From NCBI GenBank assembly GCA_002081555.1, contig MZNV01001118.1, positions 46,033 to 110,032 on the forward strand: a DNA stretch of 64,000 bases. Direction: 5' to 3'. The DNA comes from Protostelium mycophagum. Its lineage: Eukaryota > Evosea > Variosea > Protosteliida > Protosteliaceae. The notes beneath the pieces are model-generated. The model did not search any database and was not told the DNA's origin. It saw only the letters and a program-made list of their open reading frames with translations. Positions within the stretch are counted from its first letter, which is position 1, and every line of letters begins with the position of its first letter. A program made the position numbers and the translations under genes. This document shows, piece after piece, positions 11,684 through 23,618 of this stretch.

Positions 11684-12120
11684 AGATGTCTTTATGCCGT
11701 CGGCGCGGCTCTGCCGCAGCCAAATACCCAACATGCTCTCATGCTGTTGTCGAGAATGCTCAACATGCCTTTATGCTGTTGTCGGGGCTCTTCCGCAGCC
11801 AAATATACAACATGCCCTCATGCAGTTGTCGCGGCTCTGCCGCAACCAAGTACCCGACATGTCTTTATGCCGTCGGCGCGGCTCTGCCGCAGGCAAATAC
11901 CCAATATGCTCTCATGCTGTTGTCGCGAATGCTCAACATGTCTTTATGCTGTTGTCGGGGCTCTGCCGTAACCAAATATCCGACATGTCTTTATGCTGTT
12001 GTCGCGGCTCTTCGGCAGCCAACATGCTCTCATGCAGTTGTCGCGACTGCCGCAACCAAATATCCAACATGCTCTCATGCAGTTGTCGCGGCTCTGCCGC
12101 AACCAATTACCCAACATGTC
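11684..12120. repeat. Minisatellite, ~47-base unit with GCGGCTCTGCCGC core
   Basis: About nine imperfect tandem copies. The full unit is GGCTCTGCCGCAGCC + AAATACCCAACATG + CTCTCATGCTGTTGTCGC, about 47 bases; shorter ~31-base variants lack the GGCTCTGCCGC part (around 11752 and 11929). Each full unit carries a hairpin GCGG-CTCTG-CCGC. The array lies just upstream of the minus-strand gene starting at 11667 and just beyond the stop of the next minus-strand gene (12131). Long frames through it are artefacts of repetition. Confidence 0.9.
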
Positions 12121-12130
12121 CACTCCACCT

Positions 12131-13514
12131 TCAGATTGTACGCCAGAAGATACAAAAAACCTCACAATTCTCGGCTTTTTCTTTGGTGGAAATCCTCACG
12201 ATGCACAACTCTCCCGTCTTATTGTGTTTAGGTCTGCTATTCTTCTTGCTGTTTTCTATGGATACTGCTAGTTTCCGTAACTCTGAGGCGAGCACCTGAT
12301 TTGACGTGAGAAATCACGGTAGTTAACGTGTCATTGTTTGTGTTACGTTTTAAAAAAAAGAATGATATTCAAAATTTAGATCAAAAAATTATTTCAAAAA
12401 TAAAAATAAATGTAAACCTTATCGTCCTTCATTCCCGCCATTTTCGTGATAGCTTCCATCAAACTCTCCTTCGTATAAACATTGTCGACACAGACATCCC
12501 CTGGGAAATGCCTGTCGACATTTTGTATGATGGATCGGGATGGGGTGAGCCCGATAAGACTGTTGTCGGGGTCCACCCCGTGTGTACATAAATACTTGAC
12601 CAATTCGCCGTTGACATTATTCTTACAAGATGTCAGTTTTGATTATCTGCAGAAATAAAAAATTAAATCAACGTAGAATAGATTGTAGATTCAAGATACT
12701 TACGTGTACAGACGCTGAACGTCCTCGTAGTGAGCTGAACGGCCGTGAAGTTGAATTGCTTCACAACAATCAAAATTAATCTTTAATTTTAATTTTAATT
12801 CTGACCAACAACGAAAATAGATTTCAGAGCTCGAAATTTCGCGGAAATTCCCACCTCATGCGGTTATAGGCAAGGGCTTTGCTCAAAAGACTGTTGTATT
12901 CTGAAACGTCTAACAGAACCTGCTCATGCTGCAACCTGAAGGACTTCAAACTTTGTATAATCTATTTCACAGGGTTGTGACGCTTTCTTCAAAATGATCA
13001 TAATGGATGATCACTTCACCTTGTGTAAAAAAGATGGGCCCAGGAGTTGTTGAAGTGTTTTTGCAGTACCTGCGAAGATCAAAACAAATCATCGATGAGT
13101 TGATCTCAAAAATGTCATTTTGTTTGAATAATTAAAGGTGTTCACCGTGTTTGATTCAGCGAGGAAATCGTCATAAGCCTTGGAAAAACTCGAGATTGTT
13201 GCTGAAGTACGGCTGCCCAACTGTTCTTTGTCAGATCCGCGGTGATTTCTGATTTAGATTCCCGCCACTGGAAGACACGCCATCACCATGATTTCCAGTA
13301 ATCGTCACTTACCTCTACTTTCTTCGATAGAAATGGAATGCAGGAATGTTCTGTATCATCCGGATCGGGAAGGGCTGTATTTGATGAGATTTGTATGAAG
13401 AAATCACCGGATGAAAACAAACCGCTGATCCGGGCGAAGATCATCTCTGAAGGTGACAATGCTTCGCTGATTATTTTCTGTCCTGGTCTCTCCGGTTTCA
13501 CTGACCTCTGCCAT
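12131..13514 (-). CDS. Putative BAR-like (ACAP-type) helical protein
   Basis: The start at 13514 reads MAEVSETGETRTENNQRSIV. Middle exons give the long helices typical of BAR domains: SFSKAYDDFLAESNTVLQKH, then HFNNSWAHLFYTSLKSFRLQ, then HEQVLLDVSEYNSLLSKALA and AIQLHGRSAHYEDVQRLYT. The next exon, VNGELVKYLCTHGVDPDNSL then IIQNVDRHFPGDVCVDNVYT, is not assigned. The last exon reads VLASELRKLAVSIENSKK and stops at 12131. The join between the second and third exons is not resolved in phase, so the N-terminal third is uncertain. BAR proteins bend membranes. The assignment rests on helix pattern and resemblance to ACAP/ASAP middles only. Confidence 0.55.
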
Positions 13515-13727
13515 GTCTGCTGTTCGCTCTCTGACATCACCAAGCGATGGAAGGACGATCCACTGTGTCTGAAATCAGATGAAGATCATCCATCATGCAG
13601 CTTTACCTCTTGATTTGAGGATTTTGCAACACAGAATTTTTAAACGTTTATTCTACAACGAAATGTTTCCCGCCTTCAACAGTCGAAAAACATCCAACGG
13701 CTACATGAGTGATCACCAGACACATTT

Positions 13728-15269
13728 ATGAGCTTATCTTTATCTTTCAGAGGCTTCGGAATAAAAGATTTAGAAGATGAAGTGAAGGTATGTGAAATCG
13801 ATTGAAACACAAACTAATAATCGTTTCAGGGGAGCTTAGAAAGAGAAGGGATCGCCTTGGGAACAGTGGACGAATTGATCGTCTCAGATAATTACATTTC
13901 ATCAACTTTATGTTTGGAACACTTTGTTAATCTCACAATATTGGACTTGTCGTTCAATAAGCTCGGTATGTCTCGTAATATCAGATATATTCGGTCTCAG
14001 TATCACTTCATCGTCTTGCTGCCTCTTAAAATAACACCGAATCAGAGATCGTGCGGAACCTTCCACCATCGATCGTCCGATTGAATGTCTCAAACAATCG
14101 CATCAAGAGCATCATGGGACTTGACAATCTACCTTATCTTTTAGAGTTTGATGCCTCTCATAACATCATCAACAACATGACAGGAATGAGGCTGAACACA
14201 GAGCTTCGAAGTTTACGGCTGTCAAATAATAAAATCGACAAAATTCAACACATCGAGCACCTGGTACATCTCGAGAGGTGAAAAATTTCTGGTGGATCTT
14301 TGTACAGAATGTGACTGTGGCAGTTTGGACTTGGGAGGGAATAAGATATCATTAGTGGAAGACTTGAGATGTCTTTCGTACAATAGTCAACTGAAGAATC
14401 TGACGCTAGAGAAAAATCCTGTCGACAGGCATGTACACCAGCATCAAATTCATTTAACGCGCTATAGATTGGTATTTTATAAATATGCTTGTAGAAATCT
14501 AATACCACATCTCGTAACTTTTGACGGCAAGAGTAAGCTAAAATATTTTCCCTCTACGCAGAATTCTGATCTCAATAGAGTTGCCAAACCCTAGAAGCGC
14601 CCAAAAAATGAGTATAATAACTAAACCTCCAAAATCACCAGAAAAAAAGAAGAAGAACAAAACAACTACATCCTCGAAGAGCATTGTAGACAACACGTCA
14701 CAAGCCACATCATCATCACAAGCCACACCAACACCGAACTTCGAGAAGAGTCACGAGGACTTTTTCGCTGTGGAGGAGATGATCTACCAGGATCCACCAA
14801 AAACTTCCAAAAATGTCAAGATATCAAGTAATGACACCAAGATGTCGAATGATGACAGCTCTATAAATAGAGATAAGACATGGATGAACACATCAGACTC
14901 GGAGAAATTGGCGAGAATGCGAGCAGGTCAGAACTTTATTATGAACGTAAATAATATTATATTTTCAAAATTGCTTATACCGAGATATTGTTGATTGACA
15001 CAAAAAATCATTGATTAAACCTCATCATTCGCAACACAACAGTATTTAGAATGAAGATATCTCATCTTGTCACAGGCATCATCATGTTATTGGCCGAAAA
15101 ACGGAGGGAATTCGCTCGATTACAAACGCTCAAGTCTGATTATCAACCAGAGAACTGGCAGAATGTCCTCAAAGAGGATGATGAACGGCAGAGGTGGAGG
15201 GGCACCATCTCCCAACAGAATCGTGGAGACAAAGATAGCATCGCGAGATATCAGAGGACTTATAAATAG
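13728..15269 (+). CDS. Leucine-rich repeat protein with charged tail
   Basis: The start at 13728 reads MSLSLSFRGFGIKDLEDEVK. At least five SDS22-type LRRs follow: VDELIVSDNYISS, LTILDLSFNKLE, IVRLNVSNNRIKSIMGLDNL, LLEFDASHNIINNMTG, LRSLRLSNNKIDKIQHIEHL and LDLGGNKISLVEDL. The capping segment has YKYACRNLIPHLVTFDGK. A Ser/Thr/Lys-rich linker with poly-Lys (SPEKKKKNK) leads to a charged helical end, LAEKRREFARLQTLKSDY, finishing RYQRTYK. This architecture (N-terminal SDS22-like LRRs, disordered linker, coiled tail) is common in ciliary and centrosomal LRR proteins and PP1 regulators. No catalytic domain. Six introns, several containing the dispersed words described in the findings. Confidence 0.8.
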
Positions 15270-15287
15270 TTTTGTTTTGATAGTAAA

Positions 15288-15562
15288 TGGATTATCCCGT
15301 GAAGTAGAAAATGAATCTGCTACATCTTCTGGCATTTACTATCGCGGATTCGCTGCTTTGTTGCAATACATCGCTTCAGCAATATTCGTGAAAGGAGGTA
15401 CTGAATAAAAGGTAGGATGCAAAATAGCTGTTATTCTTTGGTGGCTAATACAGATGCAAATTGTTATTATCTATCTCAAATTCTCGGCATGACAAAGAGG
15501 GTATTGCAGACGAGAAACTTTATGTACAAGCTGATTGATGCCCACATAAAATTAGAGTTGTA
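15288..15562 (+). CDS. Possible small gene, start unresolved
   Basis: Two exons join in frame across an intron of about 53 bases. They read ATSSGIYYRGFAALLQYIAS + AIFVKGG and then DANCYYLSQILGMTKRVLQT, ending DAHIKLEL. The first part is hydrophobic and the second is amphipathic. No ATG in this frame was found downstream of the LRR stop, so the gene either starts inside the LRR 3' end or has a first exon I missed. Not recognised. Confidence 0.35.
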
Positions 15563-16174
15563 AATCCAATTTTCAACCAGTAACTTCTTTGTGTATATTT
15601 TTGAGTCACCAACTCAATGGACACTTTAGATTCACCACTTTGGTTTAATTGTACAGCACCATCTTTCAGATGTTCGTTGGCCCCAAGGTTGCCATTTCCT
15701 AGGAAGACAGCTGCCCATTCCTGGGAAGATAGCGGCCCGTTTGTTCGGGATTGTTAAGGTCCCAGGCCGGAATATCTGCGCAGATAGACGATGACGATAG
15801 GGATGGTTTTTAAGAGTAGAAGTCCCCTTCTACGTGGATCCGCATAGATCTCTCCAACCCAACCAGATTGGAGGAACCTCTTTATGAGAATTTGGGAAGA
15901 ATGACAAATACTACCAGATGTCGGGAGTGTCAAAGTCCCATAGATGTGCGACTTTCTTTCAAGCCTTCGGGCCAGCAAGCTTTTCAAGTAAAGCCCAAAT
16001 AGACATATTCGCCCCTCTTATGATGAAATATTCAGCGTTTGTGTTCTTTGTTTAACGAGAACATAGATGCCGGTTGATTTTGGGAGATTTTGACATCGCG
16101 GAGATTACGGAGTTGACGTTTGGAAGGTTTTCGCAGCCATTTTTCAAGAGGCAGCAGCAGAAGAGGCCCCCACC
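15563..16174. other. Spacer, no convincing gene
   Basis: About 600 bases before the multipass membrane gene. A minus-strand frame at 15754-15987 is open but has no motif. Short imperfect repeats occur (TTCCTAGGAAG at 15697; TTCCTGGGAAG at 15717). Confidence 0.35.
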
Positions 16175-19044
16175 ATGCCGTCTTTCAAGAACCTCACCAA
16201 ATACGCCATTGGTACACTCTTTGTACTGGCTTTTTCTGCTACATTGTATCAAGTTGTGAGTGAGGAGGAGGCCCATTTCGATACAGGAAGAGAGCCTTTA
16301 GCTACTGTATTATTACCTCCACAGTGGAGTCAGCAAAGAGGAACATTTAATGCTGGAACGATCAACAATAGATTATGTGGAGCCAACAGCAATGGAGATT
16401 GTCAATGGATAAACTATGCCCAGGTAGAATATTTCATTCTATTCTGATCACTAGATTTCTGATCTGATCAGGCTATTGGTCGAATGACGATTCCTGCCTT
16501 GATATTAGCGCCCCTTTCTTTTATCGCCTTCTGGGCTTTTTGTTTTGGTCGCTGTTGCTGTAATTGCTTTGGAGGTTTCCAAAGAACCCCCGGAAATGTA
16601 TGCTATGGAAAGACTTGTTGTGGAACCGAGTGCTATCCTCACGAATTTAATGGATATAGTACAATTAGTATTTGGGTCGTCCGTATCCTCTACGTAGTCT
16701 GCTTCATCGCCCTTGTGTGAGCACACATACAGATCATTTACATTTTCTAAAGTATCCAGCGCTGTGATGATCCCTGGTTTCTTCGGGAACGCTAAAGTGT
16801 CGAGTGGGATCACTTCCCCAGGTCAAAACTTCCTCGACTTCGCCAACCAGATCCAAACACAAGTACACACTTTACATGTTCCCCATCTTCACACTGCTTT
16901 CATCCCAGTGTTTCATCATTGTATGTCGTGGCTCCATCATCATTAAAAATCGTGAATGGACTTCTGAATTCTCCAGGCTAAAGGATACCTCGACCAGCTC
17001 AGCGCTCTGCCTTACACTCAAGGCGCCAACAACACATTTGGCCAAATCGTGTCTAATATCGAGCCTCTCCGAACGACGGGTAACGAAGTGAATTCCCAGA
17101 TTAAGAGGGCAGAGCAGTACAGAATGCCCGTGTTTATAGTGCTGCTTGTACTGGCACCGCTTTGCTTCGGTGTCGGCCTGCTGGGAGGTTTTTTGAACAA
17201 ATGGCAGCTCATCTTTGGGTGAGCTCGTTGTGAACGGCACAAATAATCTAACCACACCAGGTGCGCCTTGATAGCCTTTTGGATGTCCTTCTTGATTTGG
17301 CTACTTTTTGGAATTCAATACGCACTTCTCATTGTCATTAATGACACTTGTAATGAGATCGGTAAGATCATTTCAACATCATTACACGTGGAGAAAATTG
17401 TACTTTGTGTGAATATGATATCATACGTATACACAGTACAACGTCCTGACTTGCCATCACAGTGATATGGAACAACAATCTCGTCAACGCGACAGTCTAC
17501 ATTCAGCAGAACCAAACCCCACCAAAGCCTTCCCAGATTTCATTCTTTGAAAACATCAATTCCCTCGTCTCGTGCTCTGCAACCAGTTCCTTCACAGACA
17601 TTGAAAAGAAGGTGAATCGTACACGAGATTTCGTCGAAATTCCGCTGAAGAATGCAGCTCAGGACGGGTCTGGACTCCACTTACGGCGTGCTGTGTGACC
17701 CTGACGCCCTGCCTCAGCTTTGTTATAACAATGTCACTGCCCTCACCCAAGCTACTGTATTGTGTTCCAAGACCGCTGATCAGGTCTACATCGTGAACCA
17801 ACAAACCGCTTGTCAATCGCTGAACAATTACACCCTCACCGGAAATTTCTCGTACTGTGTTGCCGCCGCACAGATCGCTTTCAACGGGGTGGGAGCCTTT
17901 TTTTATTTCTAACATCTGAATCTTCGAGACTTTCCAAGTATTGGATGTTTCTAAGGAAAATCCACCGGTTTGTAGAGCTCGTGTTTTGAACACTTGCCCG
18001 ACACAATGCTTCTCCAGCGAAGTCAGAAACCAAACGGCAGAGGTCATCTCTACACTGGGTGTTTTGAACAGCTACATCACACTCTTCCAATCTGTAAGGA
18101 GAAGAATCTTTACGTATGTATTGACAATTGTAGGTGCTCGACAGTAACCTTTTGACCTGTCTCGTGTTTCAACCGCTAGCAGTCAATTTGAGGACCTCTG
18201 TTTGCGACCAATTATCGTGGGTTTCATTCGTTTAAAACCACCCAAATTGACACGTGTCAGGAGTGGAGGAGATATGTTGGAGCAGTCTTTCCTCTCCATC
18301 GCAATCATCCTCATTCCGGGAACAATCTTAGCCATCCTGGCGGCCAAGAGGTCTGTCTAACAGGATTTTGATTTTTGTTCTGTGTCTTTGCAGGCCTTGC
18401 AGAGAGGGTGCCTGCCAATACACTGTTGTAGAGCCACAACATAAAACTATACGGCAGAGCCGCAGCACCTTTTAGTGATGAATACATTGTCGGATGAAAC
18501 GATCACGTTGGAACGAGAAGGCTGAAATATACAGATGGAGAGCAGATTCTTTCGGCAGCGGTGATCTCGGCATGACAGATTATGAGATGAACAACACAAA
18601 GACAAACGACATGTCTATGTATGACTCTGCACTCAACACTCCAAATATAATTATCACCGCACATTCTGCAGAACAATCGGTGCGTGATCATTGAAATTCT
18701 TCAAAGAAAATTCCCGCCAAAAACAAGATTTTGAAATTTGAACAGCCTGAAATCGAAGATGACAGGCCTGTTGGGTACTCTGCAGAGGCGGCGCACAACG
18801 ATGACCCCCCCGCCTACAGGTATTTTCAACTTGAAATTTCCATCCATTTTCCCACCCCTTCCAAGTCATCTACAACGAGTATTTTTGTTCCTTTCTGAGA
18901 TCTTACAGAAGCTCGATGAACCCAGCATATTCCCCCAACGACGATTCGGTTCCAAGCTACGAGGCACACAACAGAGAGAATACATATGACCCAGCAGACT
19001 CCCCAGACCCGGAGAGGCTGGATAGACATACCCCACCACTCTAA
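16175..19044 (+). CDS. Multipass membrane glycoprotein, tweety/prominin-like topology
   Basis: The start at 16175 is MPSFKNLTKY, then a first membrane span AIGTLFVLAFSATLYQVV. Further spans are MTIPALILAPLSFIAFWAF (followed by the Cys-rich FGRCCCNCFGG), ISIWVVRILYVVCFIALV, MPVFIVLLVLAPLCFGVG, CALIAFWMSFLIWLLFGIQY and FLSIAIILIPGTILAILAA. Between the late spans lie long Cys- and N-x-S/T-rich segments (CYNNVTALTQ, NNYTLTGNFSYC, EVRNQTAEV), expected to be outside the cell. The C-terminal tail is cytosolic and Pro/Tyr-rich, with DDPPAYR (a PPxY, NEDD4/WW-binding motif), NPAYS and VPSYE. Five to six spans with large glycosylated loops and a PY tail resemble tweety-family proteins; prominin-like is the alternative. 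The exon join near 16720 is unresolved. Confidence 0.65.
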
Positions 19045-19156
19045 ATAAACGGAATCGCCGACTTGTTTTCTTCCACCTCTGGAGGCTTTTGTCTCATTAC
19101 AAGTCCATGTCTGTGATCGTGAAGAGCCTCTTTGCCAACTGAATAAATATTATTTA

Positions 19157-19766
19157 TTAAGGAACAACGTGGACGATAGAAGGGCTGTATTTCTGTACAT
19201 ATCCAACGATTGACCCAAGAACAAGCCTGTTTAGAGTTAATGATGACATAAAGATCTAAAATGGTACCTGGACATGGAAGAGAAGGTAGAGAAGACCATG
19301 TTTTGGCCGTCAACAACAGTGGAGTACGCTGTACTGCCGATGAATACCTTGCTTGGCTTCACATCTACAATCTCTTTATATATAGCACCTCTGATGTTCC
19401 CTGCCTCCATGTGCTTGGCAGAGATAGCCGCCTTGTTTCGTGAGCAGATCCATGATTGAAGGAAAGAGACATCACCTCTGTAGCTCTCAGAGCATACTCT
19501 TCAGCTTCATACAGAGCCGCTCTTCCACGATTCTTCTCATCGTTAAGATAATCCCAATTTGAAGTGACGTTGAGTAAGTGCAGAGTATCCTCTCCTGTCG
19601 ATTCCGCCAGTGCCGCACGAAGAGCTCTATGAGAACTGGCATCGTGATCCACGATTACCATGAAAAGTCTTCCTTTTCCTTTGACATCCTCTTCTGTTTC
19701 GTTTGTGGCTTCCTCTTTCGAATCATCTCGCAACTCTTCTTTTTGGTTAGATTCGCCTTCCAACAT
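19157..19766 (-). CDS. Universal stress protein (UspA fold)
   Basis: The start is taken at Met 19766 (MLEGESNQKEELRDDSKEEA), because the longer in-frame upstream extension would run through the divergent phosphodiesterase gene. An acidic N-terminal stretch leads to the UspA core: GRLFMVIVDHDASSHRALRA (first strand), ALAESTGEDTLHLLNVTSNW, and an amphipathic helix YEAEEYALRATE. After an intron comes EIVDVKPSKVFIGSTAYSTV. After a second intron comes LVLGSIVGYVQKYSPSIVHV, ending VP. The last segment matches the usual GS-x(n)-S-x-x-V...P-V-x-V-V-P end of ATP-binding USPs. Soluble, and probably nucleotide binding. The role in stress is known for the family only. Confidence 0.82.
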
Positions 19767-19890
19767 TTGTTGTCTCTTCCTGTATTCTTTCGCGTCTGTC
19801 TTTTGTGATTCGATATGATGATCGTGTTTTGTGATGTGAAATTCCGAGGCCACATAAGATTCATCAGACAGTCCGACATCCACAGAAGGG

Positions 19891-22800
19891 ATGTCTCTTT
19901 TGCGGAGGAGCTCCTGCAAGGATATAACACCTCTTGGAAAGAGGCAGTCTACAAGTTCAGATCCAACGGGACATTTTTTGTCCAGAGGCTCTAAAGAGGA
20001 TGAGCAGGATCTGTTAGCACTGTCAAAGATCGAAAGAGATAGAGAGGAAAAAAACACCCTCAAAAAGGAGGTGCATGAGATCTATTATCAGAAGCATTTT
20101 CTGAGAGTCACAGCTTTCTGAACTGCGGACTGTGTTGGAACTGATCAAGTTGGAGTTTCAGCTTATTATTAGGGCATACGAAGAGGAGACGGGCCAGACA
20201 TACGGACAAAAAGAGGTGACCTGCATGTGTCGGCAAGCGGATTTAACGTTAACAGACCTTTGCAACTCCACAAGAGAGGATGTTGGAGAAATTATTAGAA
20301 GGACCATATAATTCATTATTTACTCCAGAATCTTCAGGAATTAAACCCGTCCGAGCAACTTCTATATACAATATAACGGCGACAAACGACCCTTTCAGCT
20401 TGGTTTTAGCTCCTCAGAAAATGATTGTATACAAGGAGATCGTTTTCCCCGCCATTAATCTGGATTCCATCCCGCAGCAAGAAATCGTGCAGGTAATTCG
20501 ATCATTAAAATGTAAATAGTTCTAAATCGATGTGCAGTTGTCTCAGAGACAATATGATATATTACCACATAAAGAGGCAAACAATGATTTACATGCACTG
20601 CTGCTGTTATCACACATGTTCCATGATCTCGGCCTTGTCTCCACTTTTAAAATCCCTCCTGTCAACTTATATAGGTGAATTTATTTTGCAAATGTTCTAA
20701 AAATAGCATTTCCCCGAATTTTAGATGACGTATACAACCAGATCTACAATTACGATGATATGAATATAAATAGGTTTTTGTATGTAATATCAAGGAGATA
20801 TAGAAGTGTGCCCTTCCACAACTTCTTCCACGCCTTCAACGTGACACAAACTATGTTTTTTTTCCTGCGGGTAAATAATTTATTTCACGAATTATTTTTG
20901 AACTATTTTTACAACCCAGGTTTTTGAATATCTTTTCCAAACCTCTCAAAATCAATTGAAAATAATTTATTTTTTCTAAAATAAAAATAAAACAAAAAAT
21001 ATCTAACTCGTTGTAGACATGTCAAGCTAGGAACTGTCTTACGCAGATTGAAGTTTTGTCTTTACTTATCGCGACAATATGTCATGACTGCGACCACCCT
21101 GGTTTAAACAACGATTTCCAAAAGAAGGCCCACACCAAAATCGCACATTTACACAAGAAGGTGAGCGTTGTAGACGAGATATGTCACATGAAAGTTCGGG
21201 GAAAATCACGATTTTGACGGGAAATGAAATGTGTAGTCGATTCTCGAGAACCATCATTACATACATTGTGTGGCCGTGCTGTCGAAGTCACACACTAATA
21301 TTCTGACCAACTTGGCCCCGGAGCAAGTCGACCAAGTGAGTCTACAATTCCATCTACAATGAATTGTTTTATTTTTATTTGTTCATCCAGAGGCATGTGG
21401 TTGAATTCTACAACTTGTGAATTATAAACAAATCATGTATCAATATTTCTCGGCAGAGCCGCAAGAGTGTGCAGCAATCCAGAACTAATATCTCCGATAT
21501 AATTAATCTGTACCAACTGCATATTTTGTGATTTTTCGTGCCTCATTTTGTGGTAGATGACACAATGTCTATCCTCAAAATTTAAAATGTCTTTTCGCAT
21601 CGAAAAAAAACAATTTATGTTTATTTTATTTAAATTTAAAATAAATGAAACTTCAGGTATTTTTGATCTTACGTGATTTAATTCTGGCCACGGACCTCTC
21701 ACTTCATGGTGTCATATTGAAGGTAGAAATTTCCTGGAAATTTCACGATTTTCTGAGAAAATTTAGACGCTGTCCGATAGAAAAAAAACGTTACATAAAC
21801 ACTGGAAAAATGTGGACCCTTCCATGCCCGCAGAAGATAAAAAGGTAATATATACTCGTTGTAGATGCTCATCTTCCCGCCAAAATGCTCGTACACATTG
21901 ATTGAGACGGAGTCAGGTGATGATGTGCGGCTTGATGAAATGTGCCGATCTGTCAAATGAGATCAGGACACAACAAATCGGACAACGCTGGGCAAAGTTA
22001 GTGTTGGAGGAGTTCTTTTTACAGAGGTATGACATCATACACTCCTTTCATGATGTCGTGATCATATCTTGTGCATCTATTTTACCATGTTCATTGCGTC
22101 CAAAAACACTCAAGTGCCAAATTGTCACTGAAATGTCAAAATGTCACCGTAATGTCACTGAAATGTCAAAGTGACAAGGAAAAAGAGATGGGACTTCCCA
22201 TCACCGCATTCATGGATCGCAACAAGATCATCATCGCGAGAGAGCAGATGAATTTCATCGAGAGACTATGTCTTCCTCTCTACACTATCATGGCACAGAG
22301 TGAGTCAGTTGTAGATCGTCACATTCGAATGAAACCTTGTCTGAAGAAGAGTACAAAAATAGATGCTCAGAATAATTTTATGTGCGGGCTTAGCTCTGCC
22401 AAAATTTATATCTATGTGGTTTTGCTACCGGCTCTGCGGCTGCCGCAATATCTTTGCGTCTGTTCGGCTCTGCCACAATATTTTTGCGTCTCGCCGCAAT
22501 ATTTTGTCTATTGGGGCTCTACCGCAATCTTTTTGCCTCTGTTGCGGCTCTGCCGCAGTATTTTTGCCTCTGTTGCGGCTCTGCCACAATATTTTTGCGT
22601 CTGTTGCAGCTCTGCCATAACTCCTCTCTTCAGAGTCTTGCACAAAACAAGAACACCAAAAATCCGCGCCAAAAAATCACAAAATCAAAACGCATCTCCA
22701 ATATTATATTTTGATAAACCAAACTTTACCCAAAAAGCCTCTCGTTGCTTTTCAATAAAATATTCAAAGTCATCACATTATTTTTTGTGACAGTTGTAGT

Positions 22801-23197
22801 CTTCCCCCAAGTAGAATCATGTGTCAGACAATTAGAAGAGAACAGAGACAACTGGAGGCTTAGACTGAACACCTTCTTTGAGAGTGAGTTTCCCTTGAGT
22901 GATTTACATCTGCTCTGCATGATCATCTGCAAAGATCAGAGACATAATGCGCGTAATGTAACACTAAGCCAACAGCATCATGCGATATGATTGATCAGAT
23001 CATGCATCATTTAGAACTACAACTGACGATGATCAGATCAAGAAGAGATCAAGAAATTGTCTAATCACAGCATCTGGGAGAGGAAGCAGTCGAAATTCAC
23101 AGGTACACTCAGCTCCGTACTCGCCATGCGCGCCACAAAAGGACCAGGAGCAACCAACAGCAAGTCAAGCACCCCCCAAAAGAACCCCAAGAAATAA
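19891..23197 (+). CDS. Class I 3',5'-cyclic nucleotide phosphodiesterase
   Basis: Hydrolyses cAMP and/or cGMP. The N-terminus, MSLLRRSSCKDITPLGKRQS, then has a coiled-coil (LSKIERDREEKNTLKKEVHE). The catalytic domain starts near HLLLLSHMFHDLGL and includes VPFHNFFHAFNVTQTMFFFL, the HD metal motif LIATICHDCDHPGLNNDF, SILENHHYIHCVAVLSKS, LILATDLSLHGVILK, MMCGLMKCADLSNEIR and GLPITAFMDRNKI. It ends REQMNFIERLCLPLYTIMAQ and then CVRQLEENRDNWRLRL. Both HDxxH-type metal sites and ADLSN are intact. The basic tail ends STPQKNPKK. At least ten introns, one carrying a minisatellite. The segment before LILATDL seems to need a 6-base exon (AGGCAT near 21391). No membrane span or GAF domain. Confidence 0.93.
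22425..22622. repeat. Minisatellite in PDE intron, ~31-base unit, GCGGCTCTGCCGC core
   Basis: About six units of roughly GTTGCGGCTCTGCCGCA + GTATTTTTGCCTCT, 31 bases, lie in the penultimate intron of the phosphodiesterase gene. The hairpin core GCGGCTCTGCCGC is the same as in the array at 11684-12120, but the spacer between cores is unrelated. Long open frames across it are not coding. Confidence 0.85.
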
Positions 23198-23618
23198 AAC
23201 CGTTGTAGATTCCCAATCAAATCATTCATTCAACACCATCCCAACCCATAATTTGAAATAATCAAAGTGGGTAAAAACATCTAAATGTAAGGTAGTTTAG
23301 AGTACAACACAAGAACTGTTTATCTAAAATCGTGCTCTTAACTGATGGCATCCTCGTGGTGCATAATTTGGTGATGAAGGAGGACGCTACATAAGCAGGA
23401 GAAAAGAATGTAGTCGGGTGGCCTGGCAGATGTCCTCTGTTCTCATGACATGTGATGTTCAGGTCAAGACTATGTGCAACAAAGCTTCTAAATAAATAAA
23501 GACGAATACAACAATGATTACCGTACTACAAGGTGCTTGTGTGGCAAAGGGACTGGAATCGCAATGATCAACAACGTCACATGAAATGATGATGGTGTTG
23601 TACATGATGTTTATATGA
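23198..23618. other. Spacer between converging genes
   Basis: About 420 bases between the stops of the phosphodiesterase (+) and yippee (-) genes. One CCGTTGTAGATTCC word follows the PDE stop. I see no gene. Confidence 0.4.

Noticed and set aside
11684-12120. CRISPR-like array
   Set aside because: Spacers are as repetitive as the core and the genome is eukaryotic; it is a minisatellite.
11575-12299. Overlapping Cys-rich frames of 90-218 codons on both strands
   Set aside because: They run through the minisatellite in all frames; the repeat unit has few stops. No start context, no family.
19767-20063. Longer N-terminus for the universal stress protein
   Set aside because: The extra 99 codons are antisense to the PDE first exon, whose coding is clear (coiled-coil). 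The Met at 19766 gives a complete UspA domain.
22071-22790. Plus-strand 239-codon frame
   Set aside because: Covers PDE introns and the 31-base minisatellite; it does not match the PDE reading frame.
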